A stretch of DNA of 13,913 bases, taken from positions 1-13,913 of the forward strand of contig CALBTC010000410.1 in assembly GCA_937967805.1 (NCBI GenBank), given 5' to 3'. Origin of the DNA: an uncultured Anaerolineaceae bacterium. GTDB lineage: Bacteria > Chloroflexota > Anaerolineae > Promineifilales > Promineifilaceae. The notes under the pieces are model-generated. The model was not told where the DNA came from, ran no database searches, and was given only the letters and a program-made list of their open reading frames with translations. Positions 1-6,609 of the stretch are shown in pieces. Every line of letters starts with the position of its first letter. The first letter of the stretch is position 1. A program made the position numbers and the translations under genes.

Positions 1-314
1 GCTGGTAATCCATGATGCTTATTTATACCACAGGTCTCAGACCTGTATAGTTACTGTCGGTCTTTATTAAACAAAAGGAATTGAGCAGGATATTTGATAA
101 AAAAAACGCGCACGCACAGTTTACAAAAAATTGGGGCAAATTCAAAGTTGTTTTGGCACGGTTAGTGGAGGGGTAAGGTTATAAGCTGACATTGCTTAAG
201 AGGTAGCCCATGTGCACGAGATTCATGAGCAGCATACCCGCCGTAAAGTGCAGAGCAAGGCGGAGTCAGGCATTTTGGCTGTTAGCTAGCAGAATGTACA
301 GCAACACGCCGACC
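1..314. other. Gene-free left edge
   Basis: I see no convincing gene in these 314 bases. Short open frames on both strands have no ribosome binding site and no recognisable protein signature. The stretch from about 60 to 180 is AT-rich with A-tracts; 200-314 is richer in GC and lies downstream of the minus-strand operon that ends at 315. The only clear structure is the 17-bp palindrome at 30-46. No T-rich hairpin terminator for the leftward operon is visible. Confidence 0.5.
30..46. repeat. 17-bp perfect palindrome, ACAGGTCT-C-AGACCTGT
   Basis: Two 8-base arms are exactly complementary around a single central C. As RNA it would form only a poor hairpin because the loop is one base, so a DNA-level site or a genome-wide intergenic palindromic repeat is more likely. 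It lies in a gene-free stretch. Confidence 0.5.
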
Positions 315-656
315 TCACGACTCTGGATCAAAGCCGAATACGCGAGGTTCCTGATCACAGCGACACGCTGTCGCGATACGTGCGGCCCAGGCAATTGCCT
401 CCCGACGTGAAGGCAGCTCAAGGACAGTGAAGCCCCCATTGAGCGGCGGCGCCCACGGGTAGCCGCCCTCAGCGACTGCGCCATTGGCCGAAACGAGTAC
501 GGGCGGGACTGTTTCATCGATGCCCCCGCCGAAAACGTAGACGCCCGCTGCCTTCGCCTCGCGTATCACCGCACGAGCGTCTTCACCCACCGCCTCCAAC
601 TCACTGTCAGGTACCTTCATTGCCGCACTGGGGAATGATATTAGATACTTTGCCAT
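315..656 (-). CDS. YciI-like (YCII/DGPF-related) small protein
   Basis: A 113-residue protein with the pattern of the YCII-related/DGPF family. It begins MAKYLISFP, has a central GVYVFGGGIDE stretch, and ends with GGFTVLELPSRREAIAWAAR followed by a Cys-containing tail and a terminal FGFDPES. These proteins are small ferredoxin-like alpha-beta folds, often annotated as YciI-like or wrongly as 'transcription initiation protein'; the reaction is usually unknown. The start is the ATG at 656, because AGGAGA lies about 10 bases upstream (near 665-670); the frame extends upstream, but that part has no site and no family similarity. It is the last gene of the leftward run, 61 bases after the DUF2200 gene. 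Family confident, function unknown. Confidence 0.8.
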   Translation of the reverse strand: MAKYLISFPSAAMKVPDSELEAVGEDARAVIREAKAAGVYVFGGGIDETVPPVLVSANGAVAEGGYPWAPPLNGGFTVLELPSRREAIAWAARIATACRCDQEPRVFGFDPES

Positions 657-717
657 GATCTTCTTTCTCCTAGAATTTTTGTGAATGTTGGGTAAACGGC
701 CGTTCTTAAAAACCAAG

Positions 718-1074
718 CTACCCTCGCAGAATCTTCGCCATCGCCTTACCCCTGGCCAGCTCATCAACCAGTTTGTCCAGATACCGTATTTTTTGCATCA
801 GCGGGTCTTCGATTTCTTCCACGCGGACGCCGCACACGACCCCCTTGATCAGCGCACGATTCGGATGCATGGCGGGGGCTTGGGCAAAAAAGGTTTCAAA
901 ATCGTTTTGCTCTTCGATTTGCTGCTGTAATCCTGCCTGGTCATATCCGGTCAACCAGTAAATGATCTGGTCAACTTCTTCTTTCGTGCGATTTTTGCGT
1001 TCCGCTTTTTGAACATAATGTGGATAAACGCCTGCAAATGATGTGGTAAAGATCCGATGTTTAGGTATTGTCAT
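718..1074 (-). CDS. DUF2200 family protein
   Basis: A 118-residue protein that I recognise as DUF2200. Characteristic stretches are [20 protein letters not shown] (residues 6-25), a WLTGYD element (40-45), DFETFF (58-63), then [20 protein letters not shown] (about 79-98) and a C-terminal [16 protein letters not shown] helix. Length matches the family. No biochemical role is established; it is probably a small cytosolic helical protein. The start is unusual: the Shine-Dalgarno GGAGGA (1080-1075) directly abuts the ATG at 1074 with no spacer, and the upstream acetyltransferase stop codon is only 7 bases away. Translation therefore probably depends on reinitiation or coupling. Confidence 0.88.
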   Translation of the reverse strand: MTIPKHRIFTTSFAGVYPHYVQKAERKNRTKEEVDQIIYWLTGYDQAGLQQQIEEQNDFETFFAQAPAMHPNRALIKGVVCGVRVEEIEDPLMQKIRYLDKLVDELARGKAMAKILRG

Positions 1075-1081
1075 TCCTCCG

Positions 1082-1657
1082 TTAGGTTGAGACCCGAATC
1101 GTCTTTCTCATGATACAGTGATTTTTCCCTTTTTCACCTTCATAACTGAAGCCAGCTTTTTCAAAGATTTCCCTTGTTCCATTGTATAAAAACGAATTTG
1201 ATGCTTTTTTACCTTGCGTATCCTGGGGATAACTTTCCACAATCCCACCGCCTGAATTTTTGATGAGTTCTAAAGCGCCATTCAGGGCCACAAAGGATAA
1301 ACCACGCTTGCGATAATCTCTATCCACGAAAAAGCAGGTAATTCTCCAGTCGGGCATTGTCATTTTGGATTCCACTTCTTTTTTGTGGTAAATGTTTGGC
1401 AGTTCTTGAGGGGAGCCAAATTGACACCAGGCAACGCAGTTATCGCCATCAAAGACCAGGGCCGCATGTGCGCACTCTGTTTCCACAAGCTTCTTTTTAT
1501 AAGATTTCGTGGCTTCCGCGCTCCCCTTATGCTCTGGAGACTTGGGATGAAAAGCTGTGCACCAGCATCCTCCCCAGACGCCATTATGCTTTTGCGCCAG
1601 GCGCTCAAACGCCGGCCAGGTTTCACTACTCAGCGGTTTTATGGATAAATTCTGCAT
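1082..1657 (-). CDS. GNAT family N-acetyltransferase
   Basis: A 191-residue acetyltransferase of the GNAT superfamily, transferring acetyl from acetyl-CoA to an unknown amine. The acetyl-CoA binding motif is at about residues 108-120 ([13 protein letters not shown]), with the R-x-x-R/K-x-G/A-type pyrophosphate loop in a slightly degenerate form (YRKRGL). The N-terminal [11 protein letters not shown] stretch (28-38) is typical of a subgroup of stand-alone GNATs of unknown substrate. The C-terminal [11 protein letters not shown] (165-175) is the usual beta-turn segment. AGGAGGA lies 5-6 bases before the ATG at 1657. It follows the second DinB gene after 14 bases and precedes DUF2200 by 7, so it is within an operon. 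The substrate cannot be inferred. Confidence 0.85.
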   Translation of the reverse strand: MQNLSIKPLSSETWPAFERLAQKHNGVWGGCWCTAFHPKSPEHKGSAEATKSYKKKLVETECAHAALVFDGDNCVAWCQFGSPQELPNIYHKKEVESKMTMPDWRITCFFVDRDYRKRGLSFVALNGALELIKNSGGGIVESYPQDTQGKKASNSFLYNGTREIFEKAGFSYEGEKGKNHCIMRKTIRVST

Positions 1658-1671
1658 ATTTCCTCCTGACG

Positions 1672-2133
1672 CTAAATCTCAACCCCAGGCAGGCCAGCCG
1701 CACCCAACAGCAGCGATAGTTCCCCGGCGTGAGGCAGGTCGTGATCGAGGAGCCCCCAAATTGTCTGCACGATTTCTGTTTCCTGCGCGGTTAGATCGTC
1801 GGTGGGGGAGCCGCCCATCAGGCAGTCGGCGATGAACTGCCAGGTCAGGTCCAGCCCTTGCACAATTTCGACGGCCGTGTGCGGTGGGTTGTCGGCGTCG
1901 TCCCAGCGGAGCAGTGGCGTTAATTCAGCCGCCCGCTCACCCAGCGTGCGCTGCAAATGCAGGGCTCGCCCAAAGACGATATGTTCGGCGATTTCTCCAG
2001 GCGAGCGCAGACCGGGTAGGAGCCGCCGCCGCAGTTGTTCCTCGGTGAGCGGCGCGATGGCCCGCTTGAGAGCGTCCTGGTAATCTTGCCAACTGGCGAA
2101 GGCGCGTGCTTCCGCGACTGCTGCTCTTATCAT
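1672..2133 (-). CDS. DinB-like four-helix metalloenzyme (second copy)
   Basis: A 153-residue protein with the DinB/YfiT layout: a helical bundle with His51 (in EIAEHIVFGR) and the H-x-x-x-H pair His131/His135 in LLDHDLPHAGELS. These are the likely three metal ligands. Members of the superfamily include thiol-S-transferases and many uncharacterised metalloproteins. I chose the ATG at 2133 rather than that at 2145 because its ATG overlaps the TGA of the upstream DinB gene as ATGA, the classic translational coupling arrangement, and GAGG lies 4 bases upstream. It shares the leftward operon with another DinB protein but is clearly divergent from it. Confidence 0.75.
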   Translation of the reverse strand: MIRAAVAEARAFASWQDYQDALKRAIAPLTEEQLRRRLLPGLRSPGEIAEHIVFGRALHLQRTLGERAAELTPLLRWDDADNPPHTAVEIVQGLDLTWQFIADCLMGGSPTDDLTAQETEIVQTIWGLLDHDLPHAGELSLLLGAAGLPGVEI

Positions 2134-2621
2134 ATGCCTCGCCACACCAAATATCCCTCAAAATCCAGCTCCCCTGGTGATTGCCCAAAACCAGTTAACA
2201 TCGCCGCCGCTTCGCTGCGATGATGAGTGCCGTCGTTAATCACGTGCAGTATCGTTTGCCAGCGGGTCCGCCGAATATTTTCCTCTTCGCGCCAGACGGC
2301 GTTTAGCGCGGCATCATCCAGACCGGCAATGTAGGCCAACCAGGCCGCCTCTTCCGCCTGCCAGCGCGCCCGTAAGCTGGCCACATCGGTGAAATCTGCC
2401 TCGCGCAGCACCCCGGCATCCGGCAGGTTTTGCAGGGCGACGCGCCAGCCATATTCAGTGTCCAGCAGATGCACCAACGTGCCGCGCAGGCTGTGCCAGC
2501 CGGGGTCGGGCGTTACCGGTCGGGTGAAATCGGCCGGGGATATGCGCTCGCAGGCGTTTAAGATTTCGCTGTCGGCCCAGAAGTTGTAGGCAATCAGGGT
2601 TTCCACATCCTTTTTGTGCAT
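2130..2621 (-). CDS. DinB family protein (first gene of leftward operon)
   Basis: A 163-residue DinB-family protein. Visible features are the N-terminal AYNFWADSEIL helix, His51 in LVHLLDTEYGWR, and the signature HVINDGTHHRSEAAAMLTGF (126-145), followed by SPGELDFEGYL. In most relatives the signature reads N-H-G-T-x-H-R; here residue 130 is Asp, so one metal ligand is Asp instead of His (ligands probably His51, Asp130, His134). Start: AGGAG (2631-2627) is 5 bases from the ATG at 2621; the in-frame GTG at 2627 lies within that site and is discarded. Its TGA overlaps the start of the next gene. Likely substrates are small thiols or xenobiotics, by family only. Confidence 0.82.
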   Translation of the reverse strand: MHKKDVETLIAYNFWADSEILNACERISPADFTRPVTPDPGWHSLRGTLVHLLDTEYGWRVALQNLPDAGVLREADFTDVASLRARWQAEEAAWLAYIAGLDDAALNAVWREEENIRRTRWQTILHVINDGTHHRSEAAAMLTGFGQSPGELDFEGYLVWRGI

Positions 2622-2637
2622 AGACACTCCTGTGTAA

Positions 2638-2656
2638 ATCGAACATCTTGTTCGAT
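2638..2656. promoter_or_regulatory. Operator-like dyad ATCGAAC-N5-GTTCGAT
   Basis: Perfect 7-base arms around ATCTT, 17 bases upstream of the first DinB start codon. The half-site GAAC/GTTC resembles the Gram-positive LexA (SOS) box, but the usual spacing there is four bases and here it is five. It could be an operator or a short leader hairpin. It is placed where a repressor would block the DinB operon. Confidence 0.4.
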
Positions 2657-2657
2657 A

Positions 2658-2676
2658 CCCGATTTGGAAAATCGGG
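2658..2676. repeat. Hairpin CCCGATTT-GGA-AAATCGGG
   Basis: Perfect 8-base arms with a 3-base loop, one base away from the preceding dyad. No T-tract follows on either strand, so it is not a standard terminator. The pair of adjacent hairpins resembles an intergenic REP-type element or a leader structure of the DinB operon. Confidence 0.5.
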
Positions 2677-2735
2677 CAATGGATTTTTGTTTATGATGTT
2701 CAGATTGTGCTCATGTCGTCTACTTTGAAAATAAC

Positions 2736-2786
2736 CTCACGTAAAGGCGCAAAGGCCGTTTTGCGCAGTTGGCGGCCTGGCGTGAG
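2736..2786. repeat. Nested inverted repeat in the gap between DinB and GNAT genes
   Basis: An outer pair CTCACG (2736-2741) / CGTGAG (2781-2786) encloses an inner perfect 7-base hairpin GCGCAAA (2747-2753) / TTTGCGC (2760-2766) with loop GGCCGT. The AAAGGCGCAAAGG-like wording looks like a remnant of a dispersed intergenic repeat. The surrounding gap 2622-2875 has no gene I can support. Confidence 0.45.
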
Positions 2787-2875
2787 ATTTGCGTTAGCGG
2801 TGGTGTGAACGCCTGTGTCATTACGGCATATGGTGAGGAATACGGCCGTATCCCCACCCCCAGCCCCCTTTTTGC

Positions 2876-3307
2876 TCACTCATCGGCAATCACGCCATTT
2901 TCAATTGCCTGCGTCTCATTCTGGAAAATTGCCATCGCCGTGATCATGCGCTTGAAGCCAAGTTTTTTGTAAAATGGCTCCTTACCGGCGGCAGCATACA
3001 AAATAATCTTCTTGTGATCCTTTGAGAAATCGACCAGCCTGGAAACAACTTCCTTGCCCAAACCGCGACCCTGGTAGCTGGGATGAACGGCCACGTCACA
3101 AATGTAGGAACAATCTTTGCCGTCGGCCAACGCCCGGCCAGCAGCAATCAGTTGCCCGGCATCATAAACAAAGCACTTAAACATGCTGTTGGAGAAGGCG
3201 ATCTGTAGGTCAGTGGGGTCTTTCTGACCCAATGGCGCTATGAGATAGAGTTTGGAGAGTTCTTCCCAGTTCAGGTTGTCAATTGAATATTTCCATTCAA
3301 ATGTCAT
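2876..3307 (-). CDS. GNAT family N-acetyltransferase
   Basis: A 143-residue GNAT acetyltransferase. The acetyl-CoA motif is classical: DVAVHPSYQGRGLGKEVV (71-88), with Q-G-R-G-L-G at 79-84 forming the pyrophosphate-binding loop. The C-terminal FYKKLGFKRM (112-121) is the conserved segment of small GNATs. GGAGA lies about 6 bases upstream of the ATG at 3307. It is separated by about 254 bases from the DinB operon and is divergent from the oxidase gene at 3499, so it probably has its own promoter in 3308-3370. The acceptor is unknown. Confidence 0.88.
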   Translation of the reverse strand: MTFEWKYSIDNLNWEELSKLYLIAPLGQKDPTDLQIAFSNSMFKCFVYDAGQLIAAGRALADGKDCSYICDVAVHPSYQGRGLGKEVVSRLVDFSKDHKKIILYAAAGKEPFYKKLGFKRMITAMAIFQNETQAIENGVIADE

Positions 3308-3328
3308 CTGTTTTCTCCATTTGTTTTT

Positions 3329-3372
3329 TACGGCCGTATTTTACACCATTCTGCCCCCAAAACGGCCGTTTT
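3329..3372. promoter_or_regulatory. Paired ACGGCCGT palindromes in a divergent promoter region
   Basis: Two palindromes, TACGGCCGTA (3329-3338) and the 14-base AAAACGGCCGTTTT (3359-3372), have centres 32 bases apart, close to three helical turns. They lie between a leftward GNAT gene and a rightward oxidase gene. The second ends 14 bases before the TTGACA of the rightward promoter. The first overlaps a TAAAAT that could be the -10 of the leftward gene. The motif also recurs inside genes, so the regulatory reading is an inference. Confidence 0.35.
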
Positions 3373-3386
3373 CCTTCCCCAATTCC

Positions 3387-3414
3387 TTGACATTTGCCCA
3401 GTCGGTTATAAACT
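3387..3414 (+). promoter_or_regulatory. Candidate sigma-70-type promoter of the oxidase/transporter operon
   Basis: A perfect TTGACA (3387-3392) is followed after 16 bases by TAAACT (3409-3414), four of six matches to the -10 consensus; TATAAA at 3407-3412 is a better hexamer but only 14 bases away. The leader would be about 80 bases. Confidence 0.45.
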
Positions 3415-3498
3415 TCCCCATCTTTTTTAACAATTTGGATGAGAACTGTTTTTGGCCCTGAGAAAACCAGCTTTGTCAATCATTGTGGAGATTAAACA

Positions 3499-4680
3499 GT
3501 GCAGAAACCGGTGAAGAAACGAACGTTTCAATACCTGGTATTAGGCCTGGGGGGCATCGGGAGCGCGGCTGCGTATTGGCTGGCACGACAGGCCGGCAAT
3601 GATGTCCTGGGGCTGGAGCAGTTTCCCCTGGGCCACCTGCGGGGCGGCTCGCAAGACCATTCTCGCATCATCCGGCTTTCTTACCACAACCCCTTTTATG
3701 TAAACTTTGCCAAAGCAGCCTACCGCGCCTGGGCCGCTGTTGAAGCAGATTCGGGCGAACAGCTTGTCTTCAAAACCGGCGGTCTCGATCTGTCACCGGC
3801 CGGTTCCTGCCTGCCCCTTTCTGACTATGCGAATAGCTTAGCCACCTGCGACATACCGTTTGAACTGCTGGATGCCGCCGAAATTATGCATCGCTGGCCC
3901 CAGTGGCGCTTGCCAGCGCATGTGTGTGGACTGTACCAGGCCGAGAGCGGGTTGGTAGCTGCCGCCAAAAGTAACGCTGCTCACCAACGACTGGCCAAAG
4001 AATACGGCGCGATTTTGCAGGACAATTGCCCAGTTACGGCCGTTTACCCCGCCCACAATGAAATCACCGTCGTCGCCGGCGATGAAACCTACACCTGTGA
4101 AAAGCTGGTCATTGCCGGCGGCGCCTTGAGCAACAAGGTGCTGGCCCATTTTGGCACCCAGATCAACCTCCCCGTCACGCAAGAGCAGGTAACCTACTAC
4201 GCTTCGCCCCACCCGGCCGATTTTGCCCCGGAACGGTTCCCCATTTGGATTTGGCTGGATGAGCCATGTTTTTACGGCTTCCCGGCGTTTGGCGAAGCCG
4301 GTCCCAAGATTGCCCAGGACGTGGGCGGGCCGGAAGTCACGGCCGAATCCCGCACGTTTGCGGTGGATACGGCCGCTTTCCACCGCACCGACACCTTTTT
4401 ACGCCAACATCTACCCACGGCCCACGGCCCCGTCATCGCCACCAAGACCTGCCTCTACACCATGCCGCCGGACCGTGATTTTGTGCTGGACACCCTGCCG
4501 GAACATCCAAACGTCGCCATAGCCGTAGGGGCGGGCCACGCCTTTAAGTTTGCCTCGCTGCTGGGCAAAATTTTGAGCCAGCTAGCCGTTGCCGGGAAAT
4601 CTGATTACGACTTGACCCCCTTCCAAATCAGTCGCCCCATTCTCTTCGCTGAAAATCCGGTGAAGGAATTTATGGTGTAA
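3499..4680 (+). CDS. FAD-dependent amine oxidase, monomeric sarcosine / N-methyltryptophan oxidase family
   Basis: A 393-residue flavoenzyme that oxidises a secondary (N-methyl) amino acid to imine with release of H2O2. The Rossmann motif GLGGIG is at 16-21 with the ribose-binding acid at Glu40. SRIIRLSY (55-62) matches the flavin-cover segment T/S-R-I-I-R of monomeric sarcosine oxidase. FYGFPAFGEAGPK (258-270) ends in Lys270, which aligns by eye with the oxygen-activating Lys265. KTCLYT (316-321) holds Cys318, matching the cysteine that links FAD covalently. GAGHAFKFAS (344-353) and a closing QISRP are also family hallmarks. Start is GTG at 3499 with TGGAG eight bases upstream. It precedes the uptake genes by 64 bases, suggesting that the imported substrate is oxidised here. 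Whether the substrate is sarcosine, N-methyltryptophan or another amine cannot be decided. Confidence 0.88.
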   Translation: MQKPVKKRTFQYLVLGLGGIGSAAAYWLARQAGNDVLGLEQFPLGHLRGGSQDHSRIIRLSYHNPFYVNFAKAAYRAWAAVEADSGEQLVFKTGGLDLSPAGSCLPLSDYANSLATCDIPFELLDAAEIMHRWPQWRLPAHVCGLYQAESGLVAAAKSNAAHQRLAKEYGAILQDNCPVTAVYPAHNEITVVAGDETYTCEKLVIAGGALSNKVLAHFGTQINLPVTQEQVTYYASPHPADFAPERFPIWIWLDEPCFYGFPAFGEAGPKIAQDVGGPEVTAESRTFAVDTAAFHRTDTFLRQHLPTAHGPVIATKTCLYTMPPDRDFVLDTLPEHPNVAIAVGAGHAFKFASLLGKILSQLAVAGKSDYDLTPFQISRPILFAENPVKEFMV

Positions 4681-4690
4681 GTCTAAGATT

Positions 4691-4713
4691 GGTCCAATTT
4701 TAAAAATTGAACC
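4691..4713. promoter_or_regulatory. 23-base imperfect palindrome between oxidase and binding-protein genes
   Basis: GGTcCAATTTT, one central A, then AAAATTGaACC: ten of eleven positions pair. It lies in the 64-base gap, 20 bases before the ribosome binding site of the lipoprotein gene. With a one-base centre it is better as a protein-binding operator than as an RNA hairpin; it has no T-tract of terminator length. Confidence 0.35.
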
Positions 4714-4744
4714 ATCTAACAAAGTTCGTTAAAGGAGAAGAAAG

Positions 4745-6481
4745 ATGAAAAAGAATGTTGTTTTTAGACTGTGGTTGTTTTTATTGATAGCCGGTTTGCT
4801 GGTGGCCTGTGGCGGCACAGAAGGCACCACCGACACCGCCGACGAGACGACTTCAGAAACCGCGGGCGAACAGCCGGACGCCGAAGAAGTAGCCGATGAG
4901 ACAGCCGCGGAGGAGACAGCCGATGAACGGAAGATTGCCACTTTTATCTTTACCCAGGAATTTGACACCCTGAGCCCGCTTTATACCAGTATGTGGTTCA
5001 CCACTATTACCTACCAGTTTTGGGAAGTATGGGCCTGGCACTTTGACGAAAACAACGAGCCATTCCCCGTTTTGCTCACCGAAATGCCCACTGTGGAGAA
5101 TGGCGGCATCTCCGAAGACGGCACCGTCTTAACCTTCAACCTGCGCGACGATATTGTCTGGTCTGATGGCACCCCCATCACCTCGGCCGATTTCATTTTT
5201 ACCTATGAAATGGTTGTAGATCCCAACAACATTGTCACCTCCACCTACCCCTACGACCAGATTGCCACGGCCGAAGCCCCGGATGAGCGTACGGTGATTT
5301 TGACCTTTGATGAGCCGTTTGTTCCCTGGCAGGCAACCCTGTGGCATGGCATCCTGCCGCAGCACGTCCTGGGTCCGGTCTATGAAGCCGATGGCACCCT
5401 GGACAACGCCGAATGGAACCTGGCCCCCACCGTTGGCGCTGGTCCCTACGTCTTTGCCGAATGGGAGTCCGGCAGCTTTGCTCGCTTCGTGGCCAACGAA
5501 AATTATTGGGGCCCCGCGCCAAATATTGACGAAATCTTCGTTCGCTTTGTACCGGACGACGCGTCGCAAATTGCCGCGCTGCAAACCGGTGATGGCGATC
5601 TGGGCACATTTATTGCCTACTCAGACATTCCCGCGCTTGAAGAAGCCGGCGTGCAAATCCTTTCCGTACCGTCTGGGTTTAATGAAGGCTGGTTTTTTTA
5701 CTTTGGTGATGATGCCGCACCGGGGCATCCGGCCGTTCAAGATGTGCGCGTGCGCCAGGCAATCGCCATGGCCATTGATCGGCAGACGATTACCCAGGAT
5801 TTACTGCTGGGCTTAACCGAGCCGGCGGCCACGTTGTGGGACAACATGCCTTACGTAGACCCGTCCATCGAACCGTGGCCTTACGATCCAGAAGCGGCCA
5901 ATGCCCTGCTTGACGAAGCCGGCTGGATCGACAGCAACGGCGATGGCGTCCGTGATAAAGACGGGGTTGAATTGATACTGTCGCACGGCACTACCATTCG
6001 CGAGATTCGCCAGGATATGCAGGCTGTAGCCCAACAGCAGCTGGCCGAAGTGGGTATTCAGTTAGATATCGTCAGCTATGATGCCGACATCTTCTTTGGC
6101 GGGCTGGCCGACGGCGGTCCGGCCGCCAGCGGCGAACTGGACATTTTCGAATGGTCGGACGGGCCAGCCTATCCCGATCCCGATCATTACTACTGGTATT
6201 GCAGTGAAATCCCCAGCGAAGAAAATCCCGACGGCGGCAACTGGCAGCGCCTGTGCGATGAGCGGTTGGACGACCTGTTCACGCGGCAAACCACCCAGAT
6301 CAATTTTGAAGACCGGCAGCAAACATTCTATGAGATTACCAACATCATGTTCAACGAGGTGATCTGGCTGGGTATCTGGCAAGACCCGGATATTTGGGCC
6401 CTGAGCCCTAACCTTACAGGTGTGAAAATGTCTGGTGCAACGCCATTCTTCAACATTGCCGAATGGGATTTGAGCGAATAG
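4745..6481 (+). CDS. ABC transporter substrate-binding lipoprotein, family 5 (peptide/opine/nickel type)
   Basis: A 578-residue extracytoplasmic binding protein. The signal peptide has KK, a hydrophobic core (about 6-20) and the lipobox L-V-A-C with Cys22 as lipidation site. Residues 23-62 are a Thr/Glu/Asp/Ala-rich tether. The mature domain shows family-5 (SBP_bac_5) features: LTFNLRDDIVWSDGTPIT (129-146) with SADFIFTYEMV, VGAGPYVFAEWE (230-241), ENYWGPAP (252-259) and VRQAIAMAIDRQTI (336-349). A D-S-N-G-D-G-V-R-D-K-D-G loop near 396-407 is a possible calcium site. AAGGAG sits 7 bases before the ATG. It delivers ligand to the two permeases downstream. Family members bind oligopeptides, dipeptides, opines, glycosides or metals; pairing with an N-methyl-amine oxidase suggests an amine or short peptide ligand. 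Confidence 0.9.
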   Translation: MKKNVVFRLWLFLLIAGLLVACGGTEGTTDTADETTSETAGEQPDAEEVADETAAEETADERKIATFIFTQEFDTLSPLYTSMWFTTITYQFWEVWAWHFDENNEPFPVLLTEMPTVENGGISEDGTVLTFNLRDDIVWSDGTPITSADFIFTYEMVVDPNNIVTSTYPYDQIATAEAPDERTVILTFDEPFVPWQATLWHGILPQHVLGPVYEADGTLDNAEWNLAPTVGAGPYVFAEWESGSFARFVANENYWGPAPNIDEIFVRFVPDDASQIAALQTGDGDLGTFIAYSDIPALEEAGVQILSVPSGFNEGWFFYFGDDAAPGHPAVQDVRVRQAIAMAIDRQTITQDLLLGLTEPAATLWDNMPYVDPSIEPWPYDPEAANALLDEAGWIDSNGDGVRDKDGVELILSHGTTIREIRQDMQAVAQQQLAEVGIQLDIVSYDADIFFGGLADGGPAASGELDIFEWSDGPAYPDPDHYYWYCSEIPSEENPDGGNWQRLCDERLDDLFTRQTTQINFEDRQQTFYEITNIMFNEVIWLGIWQDPDIWALSPNLTGVKMSGATPFFNIAEWDLSE

Positions 6482-6609
6482 GAAGGAGTTTATGGGGTTT
6501 TGAATGAAGCGTGATGCGTGGAACGTGAAACGTGATTGGTTTTTTCACGCATCACGTTTCACGTTTCACGGGCCTGTCAACCTCCTGAATTCCCAAAGAG
6601 CCAACAGTT
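6482..6609. repeat. Hairpin-forming TTTCACG-type repeat between binding protein and permease
   Basis: This 128-base gap holds two overlapping inverted repeats: CGTGATGCGTG (6510-6520) / CACGCATCACG (6546-6556), and AACGTGAAACGTGAT (6522-6536) / ATCACGTTTCACGTT (6551-6565). The right arms overlap, so only one hairpin can form at a time. The units CGTGAAA/TTTCACG are iterated, allowing register shifts. It resembles a dispersed intergenic repeat. Just before it, AAGGAG (6483-6488) and ATG (6492) open a frame that stops after three codons. A hairpin here could favour high binding-protein and lower permease levels by protecting the upstream mRNA end. Confidence 0.7.

Noticed and set aside
200..310. 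Possible integron cassette recombination site (attC) near GTTAGCT
   Set aside because: The core GTTRRRY is not matched exactly, no complementary partner core is found, and the neighbouring genes are spaced as an operon, not as cassettes.
210..410. Plus-strand open frame of 66 codons
   Set aside because: It overlaps the 3' end of the minus-strand YciI-like gene, has no ribosome binding site and low-complexity Arg/Ser content typical of a shadow frame.
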